Source: Ehretia macrophylla
Lineage: Eukaryota > Streptophyta > Magnoliopsida > Boraginales > Ehretiaceae
Direction of reading: 5' to 3'
DNA length: 64,000 nt
NCBI GenBank assembly: GCA_037974665.1
Contig: CM075772.1
Coordinates: forward strand, 41,506,552 to 41,570,551
Shown here: piece after piece, positions 1-11,033 of the stretch
How the letters are laid out: every line of letters begins with the position of its first letter
How positions within the stretch are numbered: the first letter of the stretch is position 1
The notes under the pieces: model-generated
What the model saw: only the letters and a program-made list of their open reading frames with translations
Database searches by the model: none
What the model was told of the DNA's origin: nothing
Program-made: the position numbers and the translations under genes

Positions 1-41
1 AAGTCCCATCCAATTACCTTAAAAAAAATATCCTCTTCTTT

Positions 42-44
<3 letters not shown>

Positions 45-113
<69 letters not shown>
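45..113. repeat. (AT)n microsatellite
   Basis: An uninterrupted alternating A/T run of 69 bases. Such runs expand and contract by slippage, so the assembled length may not equal the true length. Confidence 0.97.
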
Positions 114-115
<2 letters not shown>

Positions 116-592
116 TAAAGCTCTAGTATATATATAATTTCTTTTCCCATTTTTTACACACTTCACTCTTATGCTCTTTGTATTTTTTTTATACTCTAAA
201 GTCTCCTAAACCAAATACAACAAGTAACAAGGTCCTGAGCTGAGCTTTAGTTAAACCTTGAAAATCTTAATGCCATAACGCTTTTCAAATGCTTTTAGCC
301 ATTAAGCTACTACAATAATTCTTGCTAAGAAAAACTCCCATGTTGTGGCAATTAGACACTATTTATTGCCCCGACTCTATATGGTGGTATTATTACAATT
401 GCAGCACCTTATTATGAGCCATTATTGACTGATGACAGGATAAAAGTGGATGTGTGGAACCTGTTCTTGTGCATGGGGAGGCACTAAAGAAGGAAAAAGA
501 AATGTGGAAAAATAATTACACTAAATTGAGGAACCTGAGAATTTTGATTAAAGTAGTTATCCGATAGACAAAATTTGACAATTAGCGGACGT
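114..592. other. AT-rich flank, no gene seen
   Basis: AT-rich sequence with no ORF or motif I can assign. The element that follows carries a target-site duplication, so this flank was once directly continuous with position 9302 onward. The change from this AT-rich DNA to the mixed, mitochondrial-like DNA at 9302 suggests that the organelle/nuclear junction lies close to the insertion point. Confidence 0.5.
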
Positions 593-1685
593 GTCACTGT
601 GAAACCCCAGTTTTCGTCTTTATCTCGATTTGCGTGTCTTTATCTCGTTTTACGTGAATTAACCTGTCTATGTACTATGTGACTTAGAATGTGGTAATTT
701 TAATATCAATACTCCTAGAACATGCTAAATGTGCATTCAGGAAATTTTCATAAAAAACGGAGTCAGAAATTTTATCGTCGATTTTCAGTAAATAGTGTTT
801 TTGAACACCTGTCTGCTAAAATTTTTACAGAGGTGTTTTAAACGTCTTAAAACCTAGTCCTCCATTATTAATAGACCCATGTTTGATAAAAAATGATTCT
901 GAAACGGAATAGTAATTTAAATAGACTTTTCGGGCGAAAAATAGCGTTTTTGAGCCAAATAGTAATTTCTTCTAAACCCGATTCTTGCATTGACTTTCAT
1001 TGACCTAGTATATATTAATATAAATGTATTTATATGTGCTAGTAAATGATTTTAGATTAATTATGCATTCAAAAGACCTTTGAAAATAAATAATATGACT
1101 TTTCACATTCTTTTGCAAAAATCGCGTTTTAAGCCGACTCGGGTGAAATTGTTTGAATGTAAAACTTCTTGTCAACTAAAAATAAAATACTTGAGATAGT
1201 TTAGGTGTTGCATAATTAATTTGAGCAAGAGTAGTCAAGAAAATGAATTAAAAGACAAGAAAATACTAAAAATAATTAGTTTCCACTTTGACTTTCTTTT
1301 ATTTATTTGACCTTTGCTTAATATATCATCAACACACATTAAAAACAAAGAAAAACACCACAAAAAACACACACAAAACCGTGGTTCCTTGTAGGAGAAA
1401 GATGAAGGCATTTTTCAAAGGTTTTCAAGTATTTTTCACATAGATTTTGCAATTCAAGTCCAAATCACTTCATTCAAAGCTTGATTTCACTTGTTTGGAA
1501 TCCATTATACACATTTCTTGCATCAAAACACATCAAAGGTGAGAGAAAAATTCTATATCTCAAAACTCATCTTTTGTGTTTTTGCGTAGAATTGAAAATC
1601 GAACCGTTAGAATGTTAATCTGATGTTAGATTATTGCTCCATGCATGCTAGGGATCATTTATATGTAATCCTACAAGATTTGAAC

Positions 1686-2210
1686 TGTGGTAACACAATC
1701 CCACATCGGAAGATTTGGAAGTGAGAGAGCTGGATATAAGATTTAGTCTCTTATATCAGCCCAGGGCCCTTTTGAGAAGAGATTCTCGAGATGACAAAAC
1801 CGTGAGGGACCTGTGCCTGTGGGCCAGGGACTGCCAATAGCGGAAAATTCCTGGGTAGTGGCGGCTCGGTGAGACTCTGCGTGGGCTCCACGTGGGGAGT
1901 CGGGTCGTTACAAATGGTATCAGAGCCAGTCTTCCCTTGTGCTCGTGCCTGCAAGGGCGCGGGGCCTCTTAAGGGGGGTGAAATGTGGTAACACAATCCC
2001 ACATCGGAAGATTTGGAAGTGAGAGAGCTGGATATAAGAGTTAGTCTCTTATATCAGCCCAGGGCCCTTTTGAGAAGAGATTCTCGAGAGGACAAAACCG
2101 TGAGGGACCTGTGCCTGTGGGCCAGGGACTGCCAATAGCGGACAATTCCTGGGTAGTGGCGGCTCGGTGAGACTCTGCGTGGGCTCCACGTGGGGAGTCG
2201 GGTCGTTACA
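1686..2210 (+). mobile_element. Complete TRIM (miniature LTR retrotransposon)
   Basis: Two 227-bp direct repeats (1686-1912 and 1984-2210) start TGTGGTAAC and end CGTTACA. They differ at only three positions by eye. Between them are 71 bp: a tRNA-Met primer-binding site TGGTATCAGAGCC at 1915-1927, then a purine tract at 1971-1983. The insertion is flanked by TGAAC at 1681-1685 and 2211-2215. The other LTR of the host element, near 7640-7660, keeps the empty site with one TGAAC. Size, structure and lack of coding capacity identify a terminal-repeat retrotransposon in miniature, mobilised in trans. It inserted after the host element did. Confidence 0.96.
1915..1927 (+). promoter_or_regulatory. 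TRIM primer-binding site
   Basis: TGGTATCAGAGCC lies two bases after the first TRIM LTR. It is the usual plant retrotransposon site complementary to the 3' end of initiator tRNA-Met and would prime minus-strand DNA synthesis. Confidence 0.9.
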
Positions 2211-2760
2211 TGAACGGCTGTAGCATAATTATTATTTTTCGGGTATTTAAAGTTGAATAATTTGTTTAATGTTGATTATTTTGAGTTGTGTTGATTGGAA
2301 TCGATTGCCGTCGATTTCTAAATGTTTGATAATTACGTGATAGCGCCGCTGTAATGCCGAATTTTCGATTGTAATGTCCGTGCTAAAATCCAGAAATTTC
2401 AGCCATGATACACTAGGGTTTTAGGGTTATTGGGCATGATTTGGATGTGTTTTGGTTGGTTTCCGAAGGGGCTAATGTAGTTGATTGAATGGGTGAGTGT
2501 TTGAAACTGATTTGGAGTTGTTTGGATTAGTAAAATGTAAGATATGATTATTTGAAGTTTAGGTTGTCTTTCTTTAAATTGTTGAACTGAGCCTTTAGAT
2601 GATTGAGTGTGTTTGAGTGATTGAATTGTGAGTTGTTAATGGTTAGACTAGGGTTAGATTACGTGTTTCATGCATGTTAAGTTGGATGGCCTACTTTGTC
2701 ATCTAACTTAGTTGTTTGTTGTTTAATTAAATATTGATGTTATTTTGATGATTATTGATT

Positions 2761-2984
2761 ACGGGAATCGGACACTTTTGTTGCTGATCTCCCATATTAT
2801 TGATTGATTATTGAGTACGGGAATTGGACACTTTTGTTGCTGATCTCCCAGATTATTGATTGATTATTGAGTACGGGAATCGGGCACTTTTGTTGCTGAT
2901 CTCCCATATTATTGATTGATTATGGATTACGGGAATCGGGCACCCTCGTTGCTGATCTCTCGGTTTATTTATGTTGAGTCTCAT
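2761..2984 (+). repeat. 56-bp tandem repeat, about four units, left LTR
   Basis: Units begin ACGGGAAT at 2761, 2817, 2873 and 2929, exactly 56 bases apart. Each carries CACTTTTGTTGCTGATCTC, or CACCCTCGTTGC in the last unit. The same array occurs in the right LTR at 8204-8427. Confidence 0.93.
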
Positions 2985-3864
2985 TGTTGTGAGCTTTGAT
3001 AATATTGTGTCACCTCGGGAGGTATCTTGGGCTGCGGGCACAATTATCATGGCTAATCCCTATCTCGCATGGGCGGAGAGGCCATGGGGTGTGGGTCTAG
3101 GTCAAGGTACCTCAGGAATTGTGTCATTGAGATTGGAGGGGTTGTTGAGCATGGAATTGGTGTATGGAGCTTCATCAGTAAACGTATTGTATCCTTATTG
3201 TATGTTTACAGTTATTACTATTGTTGCATGTATAATGATTATTGATGTTATTGTGTGTTTACTGACTCAAAGGATTATTTCCAAGGAGTTTAGTAAACCT
3301 TGTTTGAGATCTATCGGATCCTTGCTGGGCTTATTTTATATAAGCTCACACTCTATTATTGCATGCATACAGGTGTACTATCGCAGGATTACGGGTACGT
3401 GCCTCCTGAAGAGGAAAATGTGCCTTACGTGGATGAGTCCTATGTCCCAGAGTCTTATCCTTGATGTTGTATCATTTTACTATCTTGTATATTAACTTAG
3501 TAGACTTTTATATGCTTTGTAGCTCATAATGTAAAAGATGTTGAAAAGATAATGAATTAGTTGATGCAGTCTTAGTAGCCTTCCTTTTGTTTATGATTAG
3601 GTTGCTAGATTGGTTCAACAAGTTTTTGTAATGTATATTAAGGTTTATGTATTACGTTGGAACGGAGGCGTATAACGAGAGATGATTATTGTATAATATG
3701 GTTATGATGTATGTTGTTATTTTATTGAGGAGTTGTTGGATGTATGATGTTCTGTTGAGGTTGGTTTAGAGCCTCGGAGTCTTATTTACTGTCGTTATAC
3801 TGCCGGAATTCCGTTGCGTCCTGACTGATTGTAGGAGGGGTCGAGTTGGGGCGTGACATTTAAG

Positions 3865-3878
3865 TGGTATCAGAGCGC
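3865..3878 (+). promoter_or_regulatory. Primer-binding site of the 598-9301 element
   Basis: TGGTATCAGAGCGC begins six bases after the end of the left LTR and matches the plant tRNA-Met primer-binding consensus over its first 12 bases. Confidence 0.9.
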
Positions 3879-6524
3879 ATGTTAGCTGTCAGCCAGGGTA
3901 TCCTTGGAATGTGGGTAGTGGTCTAAGCATGCAAGTATGTATTAAGTGAAAGAAAAGTGAAACATATGTTAATATGTTTATGTGATTAATTTACTTATGT
4001 GTCTAACTTTCTATGTGACCAGTATGCCTTGTGTGTTAAGTGAACTAATGTGGTCAATATGTTTTATGTGATAACGTGCTATACGTACTCAATGTGTTGT
4101 AATTAATGTGCATTATGTGATGAATGTGCATTATGTGATTAATGTGCATTATGTGATTAGTGTGTATTATGTGACAATTGTGTTTTATGTGATCAAAGTG
4201 CCTTATGTGAAGTTTGTTGCTTATGTGACTTTAATTGTTTATAACTTACTTCTGTGATATAACATGTTTATGTGATGTTGGCTTCTTATATGCTGAATTG
4301 TGTGTTATGTGATAATGTTAAATTATATGATAATCATGCATTACGTAGTACCTGTTTTCATGTGATGTAATTGTATATATTCTATAACTGTGGGTGATTC
4401 TTTTAGGTGAAGTAAGGATGACTGCAAGAGTTTTCGGAAATAGAGGTAGGCCATGATTTTGAATTATTATTATTCTAGAAGTTTATCAGTTAGATTTTAA
4501 TTGTTATGTTTATGGATTTTAGTTTCGGCTTAATGGATTGATCTTGATGTTCCTTTAGCGAGAATGAAGTTGTTCGAGGAAAATAGCAATGTATCTTGAT
4601 GATTATAATTACTTTTGTTGCCATGTTTAACTTATTATTACTTGGAGATGGATCATAAGTTGAGGTTTCTGTGAGGTTGTGATTAGACACTTTTGGAGTC
4701 TCAACTCAGATTATACTTTCTTGAGGTTATTTTAGAATGAATTTATTTGAGGAATTAGTGATGTATATTTGTGAATGGAATGAAGTGTGGTATAAAATGT
4801 GAATATTTCTACTATTTGGGATTGCTATATTATTAATGGATATTTTGGAGTTTTGATCTTTAAACCTTGGAGACAATTGGAGTAATTCTTGACTAAAGTT
4901 ACTTTATTCGAAGATGTAATCGTTGGGAGATTGAATTATTTGAGAAAATAAGAATGCATTTTGGTGACTGAACATTTACTTGCCTATATCAAGCTTTTGA
5001 GTTCTAGGTGGTGTGACTTTCTAAATTGTTGATTGGGGATTCTCTTGTGTTATTATGGGTTAGTATGAATCTGTATTGTGTTATCAAATTTTGGAGTCTT
5101 CATTAGTTAATCTTGTTGGGTAATCAGTGATTTATCTTGTTTAGTGATTGGTCTGGTACGGAATGTAAAATTTTGGAGTGATTTATCTTGTTTGGTGATT
5201 GTTATGACTCCTTAGGTTTTCTAGATCTCCTTAATGTCTTGTTTTGGAGGAAGATAGATTGTAGGATATGACTTGTTGGTGTTTAAGTGTGTAGGTGGGA
5301 CACCCTTTGTGCTTCCTATTCTATTGGTCTTATTATCCTTTTCTACTCTATTCTCACTTATTTGAGAGAGAGTTACACTTTTCTAGCCTATCAATTGTTT
5401 CTTGAAAGTTTGCTTATTCGAGTAATGGATCCTATACTCATTTGACATTGTTTCTATTCTTAACATTCATATTTGTTTCTTCTAGCAATGTCGCTTATTG
5501 GAGTTAAGGTTTGAGACTTCTATATTTCATTCTATATCTCCAGCCATTCGTTTCAGTATTTTATTTCATCATATTACTATTCATTTGAAAGTAATCTCTC
5601 CGTTGGTATACCCTTTTACTTGTTCGAATTTCACTTGCTTGATGTACTCCCTACCTAAGTACATCATTGTCATTCTTGTTGATCCTTGTTAATCCTATTG
5701 TTTCATTATTAAATCCTGAGCCATTACTTTGCTTGTAATTGCTCATTTAATATACTCAGCATTGTCCTTTCTTATTTATACTTCTTTGGTTATTGTGTGC
5801 TGAGATACTCATTATCTTGGCACTCATATTTTCTATTGAATTAATCATCTCTTATTTCTTAATTTCATTTCACCTCGAGTACAACTTACTTGTTGGTTCC
5901 TTGAACAATCATCGAGAATTGAAATGTCTACTTGTTCAGGAATTTCTGTTCAACATACTCAGCACTGTTTTGACTCGTCATCATCCTTTGTTTGTACTTA
6001 ATTAACTGATAGGTGCTGAGACATTTCTTATCTTAGTTATCATGCTTCCTTATTAAACTATTAACCTCTTGATTCTCTAACTTGTTTGACCTCTTGTTCC
6101 CTTGATTGTTGGCTCGAATATGACTTTCCATATTCTTATTTCCTTGTAAATTTCATAAGAGCCATATTCTGACCAATGTCACTTTTGAGATATTCCCTTG
6201 ATCAGTAATCATTCATGTTATCGTAAATGAGTTTTTAAACCCTCGGGGTGTTCATAGAGCTCTTTTGTGTAGTAGGGGATGATTGATAATTAGTGGTGTC
6301 ATGCTAAGACTTTGGAGTTGCGATTTCTTTCATATGCAATATGATATTAGGTGGGAGAGAATTATGAATTGAAGATTGTCTTGGAATTATGATAATCATC
6401 TTGCAGTCAACAAAGTTTGATCTTTTAAGGTCTTTGGTTAGGTGTCGTCCTAAGAGATAAATGAGAACTAAGAGAAGTATTGTTAAGTGTAACGATTGAT
6501 GATTTAATTGTCTGTCAGTTCGAG

Positions 6525-6560
6525 AATTGCGCGGACGCAATTGTTTTAAGGAGGGGAGAA
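6525..6560 (+). promoter_or_regulatory. Palindrome and polypurine tract before the 3' LTR
   Basis: AATTGCG, a four-base loop and CGCAATT (6525-6542) form a perfect 7-bp inverted repeat, followed by the polypurine tract AAGGAGGGGAGAA (6548-6560) abutting the LTR. The tract would prime plus-strand synthesis. The palindrome recurs at the same place in the other non-coding elements of this window. Confidence 0.85.
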
Positions 6561-9301
6561 TGTGAAATCCCAATTTTCGTCTTTATCTCGATTTGCGTGT
6601 CTTTATCTCGTTTTACATGAATTAACCTGTCTATGTGCTATGTGACTTAGAATGTGGTAATTTTAATATCAATACTCCTAGAACATGCTAAATGTGCATT
6701 CATAAAATTTTCATAAAAAACGGAGTCAGAAATTTTATCGTCGATTTTCAGTGAATAGTATTTTTGAACACTTGTCTGCTAAATTTTTACAGGGGTGTTT
6801 TAAATGTCTTAAAACCTAGTCCTCCATTATTAATAGACCCATGTTTGATAAAAATTGATTCTGAAACGGAATAGTAATTTAAATCGACTTTTTGGGCGAA
6901 AAATAGCATTTTTGAGCCAAATAGTAATTTCTTCTAAACCCGATTCTTGCATTGACTTTCATTGACCTAGTATATATTAATATAAATGTATTTATATGTG
7001 GTAGTAAATGATTTTAGATTAATTGTGCATTCAAAAGACCTTTGAAAATAAATAATATGACTTTTCACATTCTTTTGCAAAAATCGCGTTTTAAGCCGAC
7101 TCAGGTGAAATTGTTTGAATGTAAAACTTATTGTCACCTAAAAATAAACTACTTGATATAGTTTAGGTGTTGCATAATTAATTTGAGCAAGAGTAGTCAA
7201 GAAAATGAATTAAAAGACAAGAAAACACTAAAAATAATTAGTTTCCACTTTGACTTTCTTTTATTTATTTGACCTTTGCTTAATATATCATCAACACACA
7301 TTAAAAACAAAGAAAAATACCACCAAAAACACACACAAAACCGTGGTTCCTTGTAGGAGAAAGATGAAGGCATTTTTCAAAGGTTTTCAAGCATTTTTCA
7401 CATAGATTTTGCAATTCAAGTCCAAATCATTTCATTCAAAGCTTGATTTCACTTGTTTGGCATCCATTCTACACATTTCTTGCATCAAAACACATCAAAG
7501 GTGAGAGAAAAATTCTAGATCTCAAAACTCATCTTTTGTGTTTTTGCGTAGAATTGAAAATCGAACCGTTAGAATGTTAATCTGATGTTAGATTATTGCT
7601 CCATGCATGCTAGGGATCATTTATATGTAATCCTACAAGATTTGAACGGTTGTAGCATAATTATTATTTTTCGGGTATTTAAAGTTGAATAATTTGTTTA
7701 ATGTTGATTATTTTGAGTTGTGTTGATCGGAATCGATTGCCGTCGATTTCTAAATGTTTGATAATTACGTGGTAGCGCCGTTGTAATTCCGAATTTTCGA
7801 TTGTAATGTCCGTGCTAAAATCCAGAAATTTCAGCCATGATACACTAGGGTTTTAGGGTTATTGGGCATGATTTGGATGTGTTTTGGTTGGTTTTCGAAG
7901 CGGCTAATGTAGTTGATTGAATGGGTGAGTGTTTGAAAATGATTTGGAGTTGTTTGGATTAGTAAAATGTAAGATATGATTATTTGAAGTTTAGGTTGTC
8001 TTTCTTTAAATTGTTGAACTGAGCCTTTAGATGATTGGGTGTGTTTGAGTGATTGAATTGTGAGTTGTTAATGGTTAGACTAGGGTTAGATTACGTGTTT
8101 CATGCATGTTAAGTTGGATGGCCTACTTTATCATCTAACTTAGTTGTTTGTTGTTTAATTAAATATTGATGTTATATTGATGTTATTTTGATGATTATTG
8201 ATTATGGGAATCGGGCACTTTTGTTGCTGATCTCCCAGATTATTGATTGATTATTGAGTAGGGGAATCGGGCACTTTTGTTGCTGATCTCCCAGATTATT
8301 GATTGATTATTGAGTACGGGAATCGGGCACTTTTGTTGCTGATCTCCCAGATTATTGATTGATTATGGATTACGGGAATCGGGCACCCTCGTTGCTGATC
8401 TCTCGGTTTATTTATGTTGAGTCTCATTGTTGTGAGCTTTGATAATATTGTGTCACCTCGGGAGGCATCCTGGGCTGCGAGCACAGTTATCATGGCTAAT
8501 CCCTATCTCGCATGGGCGGAGAGGCCATGGGGTGTGGGTTTAGGTTAAGGTACCTCAGGAATTGTGTCATTGAGTTTGGAGGGGTTGTTGAGCATGGAAT
8601 TGGTGTATGGAGCTTCATCAGTGAACGTATTGTATCCTTATTGTATGTTTACAGTTATTACTATTGTTGCATTTATAATGATTATTGATATTATTGTGTG
8701 TTTACTGACTCAAAGGATTATTTCCAAGGAGTTTAGTAAACCTTGTTCGAGATCTATCGGATCCTCGCTGGGCTTATTTTATATAAGCTCACTCTCTATT
8801 ATTGCATGCATACAGGTGTACTATCGCAGGATTACAGGTACGTGCCTCCTGAAGAGGAAAATGTGCCTTACGTGGATGAGTCCTATGTCGCAGAGTCTTA
8901 TCCTTGATGTTGTATCGTTTTACTATCTTGTATATTAACTTAGTAGACTTTTATATGCTTTGTAGCTCATAATGTAAAAGATGTTGAAAAGATAATGAAT
9001 TAGTTGATGCAGTCTTAGTAGCCTTCCTTTTGTTTATGATTAGGTTGCTAGATTGGCTCAACAAGTTTTTGTAATGTATATTAAGGTTTATGTATTACGT
9101 TGGAACGGAGGCGTATAACGAGAGATGATTATTGTATAATATGGTTACGATGTATGTTGTTATTTTATTGAGGAGTTGTTGGATGTATGACGTTCTGTTG
9201 AGGTTGGTTTAGAGCCTCGGATTCCTATTTACTGTCGTTATACTGCCAAAATTCCGTTGCGTCCTGACTGATTGTAGGAGGGGTCGAGTTGGGGCGTGAC
9301 A
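6561..9301 (+). repeat. 3' LTR of the 598-9301 element
   Basis: 2741 bp, starting TGTGAAATCCC and ending GGGGCGTGACA, closely matching the left LTR without the TRIM. The 56-bp tandem array is at 8204-8427. GTCAC at 9302-9306 is the right target-site copy. Confidence 0.93.
8204..8427 (+). repeat. 56-bp tandem repeat, about four units, right LTR
   Basis: Same unit and order as in the left LTR, with unit starts at 8204, 8260, 8316 and 8372. Copy number is the same in both LTRs, so the array predates this insertion. Confidence 0.92.
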
Positions 9302-10700
9302 GTCACCTTCTAAACCTACTTTTCTTGAGTCAATAGCGTACGGCCTGGATTAACAAAACCCATCCCTGTCTGTGTTGAGACTTCTGAAGAAGTTTTCAAA
9401 GCATGGGAGGAATTTACTTCTAGCTGCCTATTCAATAGAAATGATGTTTGATCACCGTCACGAGATTTATTTGCAGCTACTATAGCTAATCAATCTCCTG
9501 CTTTCATTTTGTTTGATTGAAGACTGGAATCTTAATGCGATCTGAGAGCGGATCTAGGAATCCCCTGGTAGTGGTAGTTGGGTTGGTGAAATCCGATAAT
9601 CGATTGGCTTTAGAAAGGCTTTCCTAACCGTCATATTGTAACTGAAAGTCCTGCCTACTTGTAGGCTTAAGGTAGTCCTCGAAAACCTTCTTCTTTTACT
9701 GGCCTGGGAAAGACGCGTAGGCTATGGATCCCACTAATGAAATGGGACTATAACCATACTTCCATGGTCTAGGTTCAAGGACAATAAAGATTGAGGCTTG
9801 GAGTATCTAAGGCTTCATGGACCCAATTTTTAGGGCTTTTAAGGACGGACTCACGTTTGTCCTAGGAATTGACCGGTGACACTACTAATTGAATTACCCT
9901 AATATATGTATTTTTCCATAGGACTGAATCCATAGAAACCTTGGCTTAGTGCCATTACTGTAAGCGGCATATGATTGGTATGCAGGATCGATTGCAACGG
10001 TTTCACATGAATGTGAATCAAGAGATTGGCTTGAAAGGCTTTCCAACTAGCCATTGTACATGAGATTGCGATAAGTCCTTCTTCTTCTTTGGAGCTTGTT
10101 CTTGGTCCCAAGGGAAATGGGGTGACAAAAAGCAGCTTGCTTCTCCAATTGGATCATTGCTTGACTCGATGGGTAACTTATAGTGGTTTGCCGGGGAAGC
10201 TCTTGTTTTTCTTTCAAGAGTAGGTTGGTGGCATGGATACCTAGCCTTTTCTTATTTATAGTATTTGTTTGTTTGCTGGCACATGTAGTAGATTCATTCT
10301 CCACTCCAACAGTAGTAGATGTAGAATCTGAAAGGTGGGATTCCCGGTAGATTGGATGATTCCGTTAGAGCTTCTTCCCCTCCTATCATTTAAGGGCACC
10401 TAGCTTACAATCGCTAGTGAAAGAATGCCAATTGACCCAACTAGCGAATCTGTTTACTTCAATCTTTTTCATTTCCATGAATACTGCTCGAAAGCAGTCA
10501 TTTTTTGGCTTGATAGCACAAGCACTATCCATTCATCTCCCTTCGGAGAGTGAGTAACAGGTGGAAGGACTATTAATAGCAGGTAGGGTAAACGAATATG
10601 GATGGTAGTTGGGATCCCAGGTAGGAGAGCCATTCATTAAAAAGGCATTAGAGTATTCAACTGCAGAAAAGTAGTGCGGAGAACTAGTAAGAATTGTGCC
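9302..10700. other. No gene recognised
   Basis: Mixed-composition DNA with two overlapping minus-strand open frames (9899-10111 and 10047-10304), neither with a recognisable domain. I see no tRNA-like fold. Confidence 0.4.
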
Positions 10701-10714
10701 TGCCATCTAATTCG

Positions 10715-10752
10715 TGACGCATGGCGAGATTCCTTTACCACTCTATAAATAG
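10715..10752 (+). promoter_or_regulatory. Promoter-like block (TGACGCAT and TATAAATAG)
   Basis: A TGACG element (10715-10720, as-1-like) lies 24 bases upstream of TATAAATAG (10744-10752). A pyrimidine/CA-rich leader then runs to ATG at 10809. This is the layout of a nuclear polymerase II or plant DNA-virus promoter, not of a plant mitochondrial promoter (CRTA-type). Caulimovirid full-length transcript promoters have a similar TGACG-TATA order. Origin is inference. Confidence 0.4.
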
Positions 10753-10808
10753 AGGCTCAATAAGTGTCTTCATCAAATTCAAATCAAAGAATTTGAGTAC
10801 TAGCACGT

Positions 10809-11033
10809 ATGGCTGCAAACAGGCTTTCTCCAATTGCTACCGAAATAGGACAACTGCAAAATGAAATTCAAGAACACCGTAGAGCGCTAAACTTCATATT
10901 GAGAAGTGTTAGAACAATGGATCCTGCAAGGAAAGAAGCGCGCATTTGCGCTACCAGAGAGCGCATAGAGGGTTTAGAGGAGAGGCAACAAGCGCTCATT
11001 GTTCATGGAGCACTCGGTTGCCTAGGAGACTAG
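10809..11033 (+). CDS. 74-codon ORF, charged helical protein of unknown function
   Basis: Starts at the first ATG 57 bases after TATAAATAG and ends in TAG at 11031-11033. The product is very rich in Arg, Glu and Gln with regularly spaced Leu and Ile, so it should form an amphipathic helix or short coiled coil over most of its length. There is no signal peptide, membrane span or metal site. I recognise no family. The start is chosen because it follows the promoter-like block directly and codes from its first residues. It could be a leftover of a viral or plasmid gene, given the Rep-like relic 1.5 kb downstream, or a chance ORF. Confidence 0.35.
   Translation: MAANRLSPIATEIGQLQNEIQEHRRALNFILRSVRTMDPARKEARICATRERIEGLEERQQALIVHGALGCLGD

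Larger units (their letters stand above)
598..3858 (+). repeat. 5' LTR of the 598-9301 element, interrupted by a TRIM
   Basis: This matches 6561-9301 along its full length once the 525-bp TRIM and its duplicated 5 bp are removed, leaving about 2.73 kb. It begins TGTGAAACCCC and ends GGGGCGTGACA. A 174-codon open frame at 2971-3495 lies inside it but is broken in the other LTR, so I do not call it a gene. A 56-bp tandem repeat occupies 2761-2984. Confidence 0.93.
3859..6560 (+). other. Non-coding internal region of the 598-9301 element
   Basis: 2.7 kb between primer site and polypurine tract, with no retroviral protein motif in any frame that I can recognise. 3960-4380 is rich in repeated TTATGTGA-like words. 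5340-6080 repeats CTTATTTGAG-, ACTCAGCA- and CTTGTT-like words. Open frames here (for example 5498-5692 and 5793-6005) are short, T-rich and without homology, and I regard them as chance. Confidence 0.8.
598..9301 (+). mobile_element. Complete non-autonomous LTR retrotransposon (LARD type)
   Basis: Two long terminal repeats (598-3858 and 6561-9301) flank a 2.7-kb internal region. The element starts TGTGAAA and ends CGTGACA. It is bounded by the 5-bp target-site duplication GTCAC at 593-597 and 9302-9306. A tRNA-Met type primer-binding site follows the left LTR and a polypurine tract precedes the right LTR. I see no gag, protease, RT or integrase motif in the internal region, so the element must have moved with proteins supplied by another element. 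Long LTRs plus a non-coding interior is the definition of a LARD (large retrotransposon derivative). The PPT and PBS style fit Ty3/gypsy, but this is inference. Confidence 0.93.

Noticed and set aside
2761-2984. Regular repeats that could suggest a CRISPR array
   Set aside because: Units are head-to-tail with no unique spacers and lie inside a plant LTR.
2971-3495. 174-codon ORF in the left LTR
   Set aside because: The matching stretch of the right LTR is interrupted (only 124 codons remain open from 8564). It has no domain and lies entirely inside an LTR.
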